From contig NZ_SKFH01000003.1 of assembly GCF_004343705.1 (NCBI RefSeq), positions 152,777-216,776 of the forward strand: a stretch of DNA of 64,000 nucleotides. Direction: 5' to 3'. The stretch is from Flaviaesturariibacter aridisoli (GTDB lineage: Bacteria > Bacteroidota > Bacteroidia > Chitinophagales > Chitinophagaceae). Under the pieces are notes generated by a model. The model made no database searches and was not told where the DNA came from. It saw only the letters and a list, made by a program, of their open reading frames with translations. Shown here one piece after another: positions 18,067 to 26,526 of the stretch; the stretch's first letter is position 1; each line of letters starts with the position of its first letter. A program made the translations under genes and the position numbers.

Positions 18067-18309
18067 TTAGTGCTTCTCGGTAGAGGTCGTCGTCGTCGTC
18101 GAAGTGGTCTTCGTCGTGTCAACACCAGCTTTCATAGCGGTGTCGCCGGTTACGGGAGCAGCCATAGCCGTGTCGGGCGTTACGGGGGCAGTAGTAACGG
18201 TGGTCGTGTCAGCGTGTACAGTCGTGTCAGCGGTCGTCTTGTTTTCCGAGCTGCTGTTGCAAGCTACCAGGGTAGCGGCGATGGCGATAACGCCAAATAC
18301 TTTTTTCAT
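18067..18309 (-). CDS. Small Thr-rich lipoprotein
   Basis: 80-residue predicted lipoprotein. The first 17 residues form a lipoprotein signal with lipobox LVAC, so Cys17 would carry the lipid and the protein would sit on a membrane facing the periplasm. The rest is low-complexity, with Thr/Ala/Asp-rich words (VTPDTAM, VTGDTAM) and a run of threonines near the end. No fold or function can be assigned. Short, disordered, Thr-rich lipoproteins of this kind are frequent in Bacteroidota. A perfect -7 box TACCTTTG lies 33 nt upstream and a shared terminator lies behind it, so the gene looks monocistronic and real despite its size. Confidence 0.8.
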   Translation of the reverse strand: MKKVFGVIAIAATLVACNSSSENKTTADTTVHADTTTVTTAPVTPDTAMAAPVTGDTAMKAGVDTTKTTSTTTTTSTEKH

Positions 18310-18342
18310 TTTGCGTAGCGGTTTTTAGTTAACTAATGGGCG

Positions 18343-18350
18343 CAAAGGTA
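18343..18350 (-). promoter_or_regulatory. Candidate -7 box for the Thr-rich lipoprotein gene
   Basis: TACCTTTG, a full match to TAnnTTTG on the minus strand, 33 nt before the ATG at 18309. Confidence 0.6.
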
Positions 18351-18399
18351 ATCGTCCGGGCGGATCTACCAAATGCGCGCCGCACTAATTTTTCCACAG

Positions 18400-19707
18400 C
18401 TATTTTTTGCGGAAGAAAATGCGTACCGGGACACCTGTGAAATCAAAATTCGAGCGCAGCTGATTCTCCAGGTAATTCTTGTACGGCATTTTTACTTCTT
18501 CGGGGAAGTTGCAGAAGAAGGCGAAAGAAGGAACAACCGTGGGCAGCTGCGTTACGTACTTGATGCGCAGCGTATGCCCGCGGATCACCGGGGCGTGGTA
18601 GGCCTCCACCGCCTTGAGCATCACGTCGTTAAGTTTAGACGTAGCGACCCGACGTTGGCGGTTTTCGTACACTTTCAGCGCCATCTCGATTGCCTGGTAG
18701 ATGCGTACTTTATCCTTGGCCGAAATGAACAGAATGGGCACGTCGTTGAACGGTGCCAGGCGCTGCTTCAGCACTTTCTCGTAATCGCGGGCCGTATTGG
18801 TTTGCTTTTCAAGAAGGTCCCACTTATTGACCAGGACCACAAGGCCTTTACCCTTGCGGGCGGCGAGGCTGTAGATGTTGAGGTCCTGGGCAGCGATGCC
18901 TTTTTCAGCGTCGAGCAGCAGGAGGCACACGTCGGCTTCATCCACCGCCTTGATGGCGCGGATCACCGAGTAAAATTCGAGGTCCTCGTGCACCTTTGTT
19001 TTGCGGCGGATGCCCGCCGTATCGATCAGCACGAAATCTTTTTGGAAAAGGTTGTAGCGGGTGTGGATGGTATCGCGGGTGGTGCCGGCAATTTCGCTGA
19101 CGATGGTGCGTTCGGCGCCCACCAGTGCGTTGAGCAGCGACGACTTGCCTACGTTGGGCTGACCGATGATGGCGAACTTGGGCACGGCGTCTTCTTCGAC
19201 GTTTTCCTCTTCAGCGGGGATCAGCGCGGTCAGGTCATCGAGCAGGTCGCCGGTACCGGAGCCGCTGATGGCGGAAATGAAGTGCATACGCTCGAAGCCG
19301 AGGCTGTAGAACTCGGAGGCCTCCAGCATGCGGGCGTTGTTGTCTACCTTGTTCACTACCATTAACACGGGCTTCGTGCTGCGGCGCAGCAGGTCGGCCA
19401 TCGACTCGTCGAGGTCGGTAGTGCCGGTGGCGGCATCCACCACAAAGAGGATAGCGTTGGCTTCGTCTACGGCGATGCCCACCTGCTTGCGGATCTCGCG
19501 CTCGAAGACGTCTTGGGAGTCGGGCACAAAGCCGCCCGTATCGATCACGTTAAATGTCTTGCCGTTCCATTCGGCGACCCCGTACTGGCGGTCGCGCGTC
19601 ACACCGGGAATGTCTTCCACGATGGCTTTGCGCTGCTCAAGCAGGCGGTTGAAGAAGGTGCTCTTACCGACATTCGGCCGGCCTACGATTGCTACTGTAA
19701 AACCCAT
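18400..19707 (-). CDS. der: Ribosome biogenesis GTPase Der (EngA)
   Basis: 435-residue tandem-domain GTPase needed for 50S subunit maturation. Two G domains are complete: G1 GRPNVGKST at residues 9-17 and GQPNVGKSS at about 183-191, DTGGF and DTAGI switch II motifs, NKVDNN and NKWD G4 motifs, and SAISGSG and SAKD G5 motifs. The C-terminal KH-like domain ends PVRIFFRKK, where the run from KLNDVML to GTPVRIFFR-type sequence is typical. Length is normal. It lies upstream of nothing on its strand until the lipoprotein gene and downstream of era, separated from it by a 72-nt repeat-rich gap, so era-der may be one transcription unit. Confidence 0.98.
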   Translation of the reverse strand: MGFTVAIVGRPNVGKSTFFNRLLEQRKAIVEDIPGVTRDRQYGVAEWNGKTFNVIDTGGFVPDSQDVFEREIRKQVGIAVDEANAILFVVDAATGTTDLDESMADLLRRSTKPVLMVVNKVDNNARMLEASEFYSLGFERMHFISAISGSGTGDLLDDLTALIPAEEENVEEDAVPKFAIIGQPNVGKSSLLNALVGAERTIVSEIAGTTRDTIHTRYNLFQKDFVLIDTAGIRRKTKVHEDLEFYSVIRAIKAVDEADVCLLLLDAEKGIAAQDLNIYSLAARKGKGLVVLVNKWDLLEKQTNTARDYEKVLKQRLAPFNDVPILFISAKDKVRIYQAIEMALKVYENRQRRVATSKLNDVMLKAVEAYHAPVIRGHTLRIKYVTQLPTVVPSFAFFCNFPEEVKMPYKNYLENQLRSNFDFTGVPVRIFFRKK

Positions 19708-19713
19708 AACTCA

Positions 19714-19774
19714 ATTTCAGATTTCAGATTCCAGATTCCAGATTCAATCTTAAATCCGACATCCGAAATCTGAC
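19714..19774. repeat. Word-run repeat between era and der
   Basis: A run of near-identical 7-8-nt words (TTTCAGAT, TTTCAGAT, TCCAGAT, TCCAGAT, TCAATCT) followed by an inverted copy (CCGAAATCTGACAT). The same vocabulary (AATCAGAAATCAG...ATCAGAGATCAGACA) occurs at 49341-49370. Confidence 0.6.
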
Positions 19775-19779
19775 ATGTT

Positions 19780-20649
19780 TTAGTATCCGTATTCTTTTAA
19801 CAACAAATCGTTCTCGCGCCACTTGGGCCGCACTTTTACGAAGAGCTCGAGGAAGATCTTCGACTGGAGAAACTTCTCAATCTCCGTGCGCGCCTCCGAG
19901 CCGATCCGCTTGATCATCTTGCCACCCTCGCCGAGAATGATGGCCTTCTGCGATTCGCGCTGTACCACGATGATGGCGCCGATCTTAATCAGCGTGCTCT
20001 TGTGCTTGAACTCCTGCACCAGCACGGTGGCCTCGTAGGGAATCTCGTCCTGCAGGTACTGGAAGATCTTTTCGCGCACCATTTCGGCCACGAAGAACTT
20101 CTCCGGCAGGTCGGTCATTTCATCTTCTGCATAGAAGGCCTCCCCTTCGGGCAGCAGCTCCGTGATGGCATCGAGCAGTGTAGGCACACCGTTGTGGGTG
20201 AGCGCCGACAGGGTTACGATCCGCTTCGCGTAGGGCTTGTCCTTGAAAAAGGCCAGGGCCTCCTCGAGCTTTTCCTTCTTCGCCTTGTCCACCTTGTTGA
20301 GCACAAGCACACAGGGCACCCGCAGGCGGAGGGCGGAAAAAAGAACGTCGTTCTCCTCGAGGTTGTCCTGCACGTCTACGAGCAGCACGGCCACGTCGGC
20401 GTCTTCAAGGGCACTTTTCACGGCACCCATCATCCGATCGTGAAGCTTATAGCGGGTTTCGCTGATAATGCCCGGCGTATCCGAGAAGATGATCTGGTAG
20501 GCGTCGGTGGTCAGGATGCCCTTGATGCGGTGGCGGGTGGTCTGCACTTTGGGCGACACAATGGCCAGCTTCTCGCCGATCAGGGCGTTCAGCAGGGTAC
20601 TTTTACCCGCGTTGGGCTTCCCGAAAATGTTGACAAAACCGGCTTTCAT
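19780..20649 (-). CDS. era: GTPase Era
   Basis: 289-residue GTPase that binds the 3' end of 16S rRNA and assists 30S assembly. The N-terminal G domain shows GKPNAGKST (G1, residues 10-18), the TTRHRIKGI switch I region, DTPGI, NKVDK and a SALTHNG G5. The C-terminal KH domain contains the RDSQKAIILGEGGKMIKRIG-type sequence, here QRESQKAIILGEGGKMIKR, and ends LLLKEYGY, the normal Era tail. Length is typical (about 290-300). Translation starts at 20649, and a perfect TACCTTTG box ends just 5 nt upstream, so the mRNA may be leaderless. Likely co-transcribed with der downstream. Confidence 0.98.
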   Translation of the reverse strand: MKAGFVNIFGKPNAGKSTLLNALIGEKLAIVSPKVQTTRHRIKGILTTDAYQIIFSDTPGIISETRYKLHDRMMGAVKSALEDADVAVLLVDVQDNLEENDVLFSALRLRVPCVLVLNKVDKAKKEKLEEALAFFKDKPYAKRIVTLSALTHNGVPTLLDAITELLPEGEAFYAEDEMTDLPEKFFVAEMVREKIFQYLQDEIPYEATVLVQEFKHKSTLIKIGAIIVVQRESQKAIILGEGGKMIKRIGSEARTEIEKFLQSKIFLELFVKVRPKWRENDLLLKEYGY

Positions 20650-20654
20650 CGGCG

Positions 20655-20662
20655 CAAAGGTA
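20655..20662 (-). promoter_or_regulatory. Perfect -7 box directly before era, predicting a leaderless mRNA
   Basis: TACCTTTG on the minus strand matches TAnnTTTG fully and is separated from the era ATG by CGCCG only. No clear -33 TTG was found at the usual spacing. Confidence 0.55.
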
Positions 20663-20780
20663 AGGCCATCGGCGCGGACGGTCCGTTAAAATGCCCTGCC
20701 GGCCGCAGTTGACGGCCCCATTCCGGCAGTTGGCGCAGGCTGCCGGGGTCATGTCCCGGCCACCGGGAGACCTTTACACC

Positions 20781-21272
20781 ATGATCCAGCCAGACAACCT
20801 CCTACCCTATGCGCATCCCTCCGTTCCCGGCGGCATCCAGCAGCCGGGCACCCACGACTTCCAGGAGATCCTGGACGTGTGGGAAAACTCGGTGCGGGCC
20901 ACCCACTACTTTTTAAAGGAAGCGGACATTTTGCTCTTCCGGGCGCTTATCCCCCAATACCTGGAGCTCGTTGACCTCTATTGTACCCGCGATGCCACGG
21001 GGGCCATTAGCGGCTTCCTGGGCGTCGCCGCCGCCAAGATCGAGATGCTCTTTATTCGCCCCGACCAGCGGGGCCTCGGCATCGGCGGTACGCTCCTGTC
21101 TTTTGCCCTACACCGGTTGGGCCTCCGCCGCGTTGACGTGAACGAACAGAACACGCAGGCCTGTGCCTTTTACCGGCATGCCGGGTTTACCGAGACAGGC
21201 CGCTCGGACAAGGACGGTATGGGCATGCCCTACCCCCTGCTGCACTTTACCTACGACGCCGGCACTGCCTGA
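20781..21272 (+). CDS. GNAT family N-acetyltransferase (YjaB-like)
   Basis: 163-residue cytoplasmic acetyltransferase. The frame is open from 20691, but the alignable protein begins at ATG 20781 (MIQPDNLLPY); the upstream part is Pro/Ala-rich and unlike the family. Core motifs are VWENSVRATHYFL near the N-terminus, IEMLFIRPDQRGLGIGGTLL (acetyl-CoA P-loop, motif A), RVDVNEQNTQACAFYRHAGF (motif B), and the PYPLLHF ending. The order RATHxFL ... DVNEQN ... GF ... PYPLL is that of the YjaB/YesJ group, whose physiological substrate is not established. It diverges from era and is followed by a strong terminator. Confidence 0.88.
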   Translation: MIQPDNLLPYAHPSVPGGIQQPGTHDFQEILDVWENSVRATHYFLKEADILLFRALIPQYLELVDLYCTRDATGAISGFLGVAAAKIEMLFIRPDQRGLGIGGTLLSFALHRLGLRRVDVNEQNTQACAFYRHAGFTETGRSDKDGMGMPYPLLHFTYDAGTA

Positions 21273-21308
21273 ACAGCGCAGTTGCAGGTGGATATAGTGC
21301 TCCTACGG

Positions 21309-21343
21309 AAAAAAGAAAGGCGCCCATTGGGCGCCTTTCTTTT
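21309..21343. terminator. Bidirectional terminator after the GNAT gene
   Basis: AAAGAAAGGCGCCCA TTG GGCGCCTTTCTTTT, a long perfect stem between the convergent GNAT and unknown-membrane-protein genes. Confidence 0.88.
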
Positions 21344-21353
21344 GGATGGTTGT

Positions 21354-21884
21354 TTACACGAGGCTTTTCTTTTTCTTGTCGCCCGACAGCAGCCAGGCTA
21401 CGACACCTACTACGGCCAGGGTGGTAGCCACTTTGCGTACCAGGTGCCAGGGGGCGTGCTTCCACTCGGCCTTCCAGCCGTGCTCGGCGAAGATGTTGGG
21501 AATAATCCCTTTGCTGAAATCGTCGAGGTAGCCCTCGATGACGTTCACTCGGTCGGCGAAGATGAGCGGCAGCCAATGGCCAAAAGACCCTTCGCTGTAC
21601 TTGAACGCATAGCGGCGGATGGCGCCGCTGAGGCCCGAAGGCGGCGTAGAGGTGCCGAAGACCGCTGTCACGTTGGGTCGCTCGTTTGACTTCAGTACTT
21701 CTACGGAAAGCGGCTGCAGCGTAGGCCGGTCGTAATGGATCCGCTGGTGATCATCACCCGTATAGTGCTTCATCGGGTACGTCGGCTCATTCTCGGGGTC
21801 GGCGTCGATGCCCCAGCCGTTGATGTGCTTGTATTTTTCACGCAGGCTTTCGATGTCCTCTGCTGTTTTATGTACGTGTTCCAT
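21354..21884 (-). CDS. Unknown protein with C-terminal membrane anchor
   Basis: 176-residue protein I do not recognise. The N-terminal part is polar, with a conserved-looking core (GWGIDADPENEPTYPMKHY, then HYDRPTLQP, then TAVFGTSTPPSGLSGAIRRYAFKYSE). One hydrophobic segment lies near the C-terminus (about residues 149-164, VRKVATTLAVVGVVAWLLSG) followed by the basic tail KKKKSL, so it would be tail-anchored with the bulk in the cytoplasm. It is 89 nt downstream of the zinc alcohol dehydrogenase gene on the same strand, separated by a TTTATTGG-type word run, and probably shares its transcript. The arrangement suggests a partner role, but nothing in the sequence gives a reaction. Confidence 0.7.
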   Translation of the reverse strand: MEHVHKTAEDIESLREKYKHINGWGIDADPENEPTYPMKHYTGDDHQRIHYDRPTLQPLSVEVLKSNERPNVTAVFGTSTPPSGLSGAIRRYAFKYSEGSFGHWLPLIFADRVNVIEGYLDDFSKGIIPNIFAEHGWKAEWKHAPWHLVRKVATTLAVVGVVAWLLSGDKKKKSLV

Positions 21885-21973
21885 ATGGAAAAGTTTATTG
21901 GTTTTTTGGTCTGTTGGTTTATTGGCAACCAGTACCTGCCAGCCAATAACCCAAACGGATTACTCACTATTCA

Positions 21974-23125
21974 TTACGCAGCCGACGGGATGAGAATCGG
22001 CTTGATACAGTTGTCGCGCTTGGCCGAGAAGATGTGGTAGGCATCCGACACCTCCGCGAGCGGCACGCGGTGCGTGATAATCTCTTTGGGGTTGAGCCGC
22101 CCGGCCATCACGTGCTCGATCAGGCGCGGCAGGAGGCGTTTCACCGAAGCCTGGTTGGCACGGATCGTGAGGCCCTTGTTGACCACGTTGCCGATGGGCA
22201 CCATGTTGAACGTAGGACCGTATACGCCTACAATGGAGATGATGCCGCCTTTCTTCACCGAGTTGATCGCCCACTGGAGCGCCGTGGCCGAACCCGCCTG
22301 CAGCATGCCTTTGCGACCCGTAAGCGTTTGCAACATGGAGCCGGCGGCCTCGCAGCCTACCGCGTCGATGCAGACATCGGCGCCGAAATAATCCGTGGTT
22401 TTTTTGATGAACAAGACGGGGTCAGCGATCGACTCAAAGTTGTACGCTTCGCACTGGGCATAGCGTCGCACGAAGTCTAGGCGATACTCCAGATGGTCGA
22501 TGACGATCACGCGGCCGGCACCGAAGAGCCAGGAGCATTTGGCGGCCATGATTCCGATAGGGCCGGCGCCGAACACCACAACGGTGTCGCCGGGCTTGAT
22601 GCCGGCCATCTCGGCAGCCTGGTAGCCCGTGGGCACCACGTCGGTCAGCAGCACGGCGTCGTCGAGGTCCATGCCCTCGGGAATAATAGTGGGGCCTACG
22701 TTCGCATAGGGCACCCGCACATACTCTGCTTGTCCGCCGTCATAGCCGCCCGCGGTGTGCGAATAGCCGAAGATGCCGCCGACCGCCGTGGCCTGCGTGT
22801 TCGATTCGTGGCAGTTGCCGAAGAGCTCCTGCTTACAGAAGGGACAGCTGCCACAGGCGATGTTGAACGGCACCAGCACCTGGTCGCCGACTTTGATGTG
22901 CGTTACTTCCGGTCCTACTTCTTCCACGACGCCGGTAAACTCGTGGCCGAAGGTCATGCCGACACGGGTATCGGGCACGAGGCCATGGTACAGGTGCAGG
23001 TCGGAGCCGCAGATGCAGGAGCGGGTGACGCGGATGATGGCGTCCTGCGGGTGAAGGATCTCGGGCATGGGCTTGTTGCGATCGGCGCGCACGCGGAAGG
23101 GCCCGCGAAAGTTCATTGCTAGCAT
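21974..23125 (-). CDS. Zinc-dependent alcohol dehydrogenase (MDR family)
   Basis: 383-residue medium-chain dehydrogenase/reductase that oxidises or reduces an alcohol/aldehyde pair with NAD(P). Catalytic-zinc ligands are in CICGSDLHLY (Cys about 38) and GHE (about 60). A structural-zinc lobe is present with four cysteines in CGSCPFCKQELFGNC. The Rossmann motif is GAGPIGIMAA, followed by VIVID, an acidic end of strand 2 that favours NAD. The glutathione-independent formaldehyde dehydrogenase-like subgroup is the closest match by overall pattern (EHFTGVVEEVG-type sequence and the YGPTFNMVPIG block), but the substrate is not predictable. Likely in an operon with the downstream unknown membrane protein. 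Confidence 0.9.
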   Translation of the reverse strand: MLAMNFRGPFRVRADRNKPMPEILHPQDAIIRVTRSCICGSDLHLYHGLVPDTRVGMTFGHEFTGVVEEVGPEVTHIKVGDQVLVPFNIACGSCPFCKQELFGNCHESNTQATAVGGIFGYSHTAGGYDGGQAEYVRVPYANVGPTIIPEGMDLDDAVLLTDVVPTGYQAAEMAGIKPGDTVVVFGAGPIGIMAAKCSWLFGAGRVIVIDHLEYRLDFVRRYAQCEAYNFESIADPVLFIKKTTDYFGADVCIDAVGCEAAGSMLQTLTGRKGMLQAGSATALQWAINSVKKGGIISIVGVYGPTFNMVPIGNVVNKGLTIRANQASVKRLLPRLIEHVMAGRLNPKEIITHRVPLAEVSDAYHIFSAKRDNCIKPILIPSAA

Positions 23126-23350
23126 GACAGATTTTGTTTTGTTATGAAATCACTCTTTGCGCGTGATGGAGCAGGCGGTTATTTCCGGTAAAAAGCATGC
23201 CAGTTAACTGGCATCCCTACGCGCAGATGCAGGCGGGAAGCCCATCCGCGCTGATTTCTTATTCCATGGCCACCACTAAGCACAATTGCTTAACGGCCCG
23301 AAAATCCGTGTGGATAGTAAAAAAAAGAGGGTACCTTTTCCTACGACTAA

Positions 23351-25405
23351 ATGCAGCCCGCTGCCACTGCCATGAGTCTCCTGCTAAACCAGCCAACGCC
23401 TCCTGCCCAGGTACCCGACGGGTCGGCCGCCCCGCTACCCGCCTCATCCTATTATTATGCCCTAGAGCGCCTCGAGCGACGCCTCTTCGAGATGAATGCC
23501 GAAGGCACCCATGCCCTGCATGAACTGCTGCAGGCCTACATCTGCGGCATCGAAGAGATGCACCCCGGCATTCATTGCGTGCTGCTCCTGCGGCGCGGCC
23601 AGAAGCTGTACCCTTTTGCCTGCGGCAGCATAGCGTCGGGTTTTATGGACAGCCTCGCCGATGGGGTCGACATTGCCGACAACACCGGCACCTGCGGCAC
23701 GGCCGCCTACCTGCGCCGCATGGTAGTGACCACCGACATCAGCAAGGACGCACGCTGGGACGCCTGGCGCGACCACGCGCTGGCCCACCAACTCCGCGCC
23801 TGCTGGTCCACCCCGATCCTCGATAACACCGGCGAAGTGGTGGCCACCTTCGGTATGTATTACCACGACGTTAAAGCACCCTCCTCGCTCGAAGAAAATA
23901 CGATCCTCCGCGCCGTGCACCTGCTCCAGGTGCTCCTCGACAACCAGCGCCGCGCCGAGCAGCTCCACCTCTCGCATATGCGCTATGAGCTCCTCTCGCA
24001 GGCCACCCATGACGCCGTGTGGGACTGGGATATCGCCAGCGACAACTGCGATTACAACTCCGCCTTCGAAACCCTGTTCGGCTACGGCCGAGATCGTACG
24101 AAAAACGTCTGGTCGGACAACCTGCACGCCGACGACCGCGACCGCGTGCTTGGCGGCTTATTCCGGGCCCGTCAGGACCCGGCGGTCTTCACCTGGGAAA
24201 TGCAGTACCGTTTTCACCGCGCCGACGGCCGCATCGCCAACGTGCTCGACCGCGCCTCGATCGTGCGCGACGGATCGGGGCAGGCAATCCGCATGGTGGG
24301 GGCGATGCAGGACATCACGCCCATCAAGGAAGCAGAGCTGGAACTGCAACATCTCTCGCTTATTGCCAAGGAGACGGTCAACGGCGTGATCATGACCGAC
24401 GCGGAGGAGCGCATCACCTGGGTCAACAAGGCCTTTACCGACATAACGGGCTATACCTCCGCCGAGGTGCTGGGCCGGAAGCCCGGCGATGTGCTGCAGG
24501 GACCACAAACAAGGCCACATGACCGGCGCTGCGTGCGAAAGAGCCTCGCCGCCCGCGAGTCTTTTACCTGTGAAATGCTCAACTACAACCGGAGCGGCGC
24601 TCCCTATTGGGTGGAGATCAAGGGGCAGCCCGTGCGCAACCAGCGGGGTGAGCTGGAGTACTACTTCGCCATTCTTACCGACATCACTGAAAAGAAAAAG
24701 CTGGAGCAGCTGGTGATCGAAGAGAAGATCGAAGCGCAGAAGGAGATCGCCAAAGCCATCATCAACACCCAGGAGCTGGAGCGCAGCGAGATCGGCAAGG
24801 AACTGCACGATAATGTCAACCAGATCCTGACCACGGCAAAGCTGTACGTGGAGAACATCTCCTATTACCCCGCACAGGGCGCTGAATTCGTAGCGCGCAG
24901 CTGTGCGCTGCTGCAGCGCTCCATCAACGAGATCCGCTACCTCGCACGCCAGCTGGTGACACCGGTGCTGAACGATATCGGCTTTCGCGCCACCATCGAC
25001 GAGCTGATTGCTCATTACCTGTCGCTGGGCACCTTTCATGTGGACTTCCGTTACAGCCTCGGTGAGCGCAAACTGCCGCGGGAGCTGCAACTTACCTTGT
25101 ACCGAATAGTGCAGGAGCAGCTCAACAACATTGTCAAGCACGCCGACGCCACCAGCGTGGAGCTGACGATCGGGATTGATTCCGGTCACCTGCGGCTCGC
25201 CATCAGCGACAACGGCAAGGGTTTCGACCCGGGAAAGACGGCACGCGGCGTTGGCCTGAAAAACATCCGCAACCGTGCCGACGTCTACCATGGGCAGCTG
25301 CGCCTGCAGTCGGCGCCCGGTTCAGGTTGCCACCTCACCGTGGATTTTCCCGTTCCGCAAAAGGCGCGGGCGCAGCCTTCGCTGCGCTTCCCGGATAGCG
25401 ACTAA
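23351..25405 (+). CDS. GAF-PAS-PAS sensor histidine kinase (NarL-type)
   Basis: 684-residue kinase without membrane segments, so probably a cytoplasmic sensor. Order: a GAF domain (about 40-195, with GTCGTAAYLRRMVVTTDIS typical of light or redox GAFs), PAS 1 (about 205-330, DAVWDWDIASDNCDYN), PAS 2 (about 335-455, TVNGVIMTDAEERITWVNKAF), then a HisKA_3 dimerisation helix with the phospho-acceptor His486 in ELERSEIGKELHDNVNQIL, and a HATPase_c domain with ISDNGKGFDPGK (G1 box) and GVGLKNIRNRA. Such kinases normally pair with a NarL/FixJ regulator, but none lies beside it, so it is an orphan. The start at 23351 could instead be ATG 23372. Signal unknown. Confidence 0.93.
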   Translation: MQPAATAMSLLLNQPTPPAQVPDGSAAPLPASSYYYALERLERRLFEMNAEGTHALHELLQAYICGIEEMHPGIHCVLLLRRGQKLYPFACGSIASGFMDSLADGVDIADNTGTCGTAAYLRRMVVTTDISKDARWDAWRDHALAHQLRACWSTPILDNTGEVVATFGMYYHDVKAPSSLEENTILRAVHLLQVLLDNQRRAEQLHLSHMRYELLSQATHDAVWDWDIASDNCDYNSAFETLFGYGRDRTKNVWSDNLHADDRDRVLGGLFRARQDPAVFTWEMQYRFHRADGRIANVLDRASIVRDGSGQAIRMVGAMQDITPIKEAELELQHLSLIAKETVNGVIMTDAEERITWVNKAFTDITGYTSAEVLGRKPGDVLQGPQTRPHDRRCVRKSLAARESFTCEMLNYNRSGAPYWVEIKGQPVRNQRGELEYYFAILTDITEKKKLEQLVIEEKIEAQKEIAKAIINTQELERSEIGKELHDNVNQILTTAKLYVENISYYPAQGAEFVARSCALLQRSINEIRYLARQLVTPVLNDIGFRATIDELIAHYLSLGTFHVDFRYSLGERKLPRELQLTLYRIVQEQLNNIVKHADATSVELTIGIDSGHLRLAISDNGKGFDPGKTARGVGLKNIRNRADVYHGQLRLQSAPGSGCHLTVDFPVPQKARAQPSLRFPDSD

Positions 25406-25443
25406 GGCCACGGCACTGAAATTGAAGCGTCCGTAGTTCTACA

Positions 25444-26223
25444 ATGCCTTCCATGCTCTTATTTTCCTTCGCTCCCTGGCTGGGCGCACTGTTCTGGGGT
25501 CTTCTGTCGGGATCGGCGCTGCTGCTGGGCGCGCTGGCCGGCTACTTCCGCAACGTACCGAAGCGCAGCATCGGGCTCATCATGGCCTTTGGAAGCGGTG
25601 TGCTCATTTCGGCACTGGCCTTCGAGCTGATGGATGAAGCCTACCGCAACGGTGGCTTCATTGCCGCCGCCTCCGGTTTCCTTGGTGGGGCGCTGCTTTA
25701 TTCGGGGGCCAACTGGGTGTTGAGTCACCGCGGCGCGCGGCACCGCAAGCGCTCGGGGCCCCTGCAGCCCAATGAATCGCAACACCCCGGCAGTGGCACG
25801 GCCATCGCCATCGGCGCCCTCATCGACGGCATTCCCGAGTCGGTGGCCATCGGGCTCACGATGACCCATGGCGGTAGTGTGAGTATGGCCGCGGTGATCG
25901 CCATTTTCCTGAGCAACATTCCGGAGTCGCTGTCAAGCTCGTCGGGGATGAAAAAAGCGGGGCGATCGGCCCGGTACATCTTCACCATCTGGGGTGCCAT
26001 CACGCTGCTCTCCGGGCTGGCCGCGGTTGCGGGCTATAGTTTTTTCAGCCAGCTTTCCCCGGGCTGGACGGCTTCTCTCATCGCTATGGCCGCCGGCGGC
26101 ATTCTGGCCATGCTGAGCAGCACCATGATCCCCGAGGCCTACGAGGAAGCGCACGATTTCATCGGCATCGTTACGGTAATGGGATTCCTGGCGGCATTCT
26201 TCCTGAGTAAAATGGGCGGATAA
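25444..26223 (+). CDS. ZIP family metal transporter
   Basis: 259-residue inner-membrane transporter with about eight hydrophobic segments. The metal path is recognisable in IGALIDGIPESVAIGL (helix 4, HxxxE-type motif with D-G-x-P-E here) and in IFLSNIPESLSSSSGMKK (helix 5). The N-terminal helices carry GSALLLGALAGYF and FGSGVLISALAFELMDEA. ZIP proteins move divalent cations, usually zinc, into the cytoplasm; the replacement of the canonical helix-4 His by Asp (DGIPES) is seen in a bacterial subgroup, and selectivity is not predictable. It begins 38 nt after the histidine kinase gene, close enough for a shared transcript, and ends at a strong terminator. Confidence 0.9.
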   Translation: MPSMLLFSFAPWLGALFWGLLSGSALLLGALAGYFRNVPKRSIGLIMAFGSGVLISALAFELMDEAYRNGGFIAAASGFLGGALLYSGANWVLSHRGARHRKRSGPLQPNESQHPGSGTAIAIGALIDGIPESVAIGLTMTHGGSVSMAAVIAIFLSNIPESLSSSSGMKKAGRSARYIFTIWGAITLLSGLAAVAGYSFFSQLSPGWTASLIAMAAGGILAMLSSTMIPEAYEEAHDFIGIVTVMGFLAAFFLSKMGG

Positions 26224-26265
26224 TCGTTGAACCGGCTGATAAAAACCCGGCGATCATGAAATGAG

Positions 26266-26290
26266 AAAAGCCTCCAAGAAGGAGGCTTTT
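26266..26290 (+). terminator. Terminator after the ZIP gene
   Basis: AAAAGCCTCC AAGAA GGAGGCTTTT, 43 nt after the ZIP stop and next to the 3' end of the tRNA gene on the other strand. Confidence 0.88.
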
Positions 26291-26297
26291 CAGGTAG

Positions 26298-26369
<72 letters not shown>

Positions 26370-26400
26370 TTGCAAATATAGGAGCCTTTTCATTCCCACC

Positions 26401-26435
26401 AAAAAAAAGTCCTGTCTTTTTTGACAGGACTAAAA
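26401..26435 (-). terminator. Terminator of the GIN-domain gene
   Basis: AGTCCTGTC (T6 loop) GACAGGACT hairpin with an A8 run on the plus strand (T8 on the minus strand), 90 nt beyond the stop of the minus-strand DUF2807 gene. Confidence 0.82.
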
Positions 26436-26526
26436 ATTCTTTGAAACAAGAGGAACCCGACAGGTCGCGCAAGCATGGGCGGCGGGACAAAACGCAAAGC
26501 CCAAAACTCCAAACCGCAAACTGTTT

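Noticed and set aside
18067..18309. Thr-rich small protein considered as an artefact of low complexity
   Set aside because: A perfect -7 box, a proper lipobox and a bidirectional terminator all fit a real gene, so it was kept.
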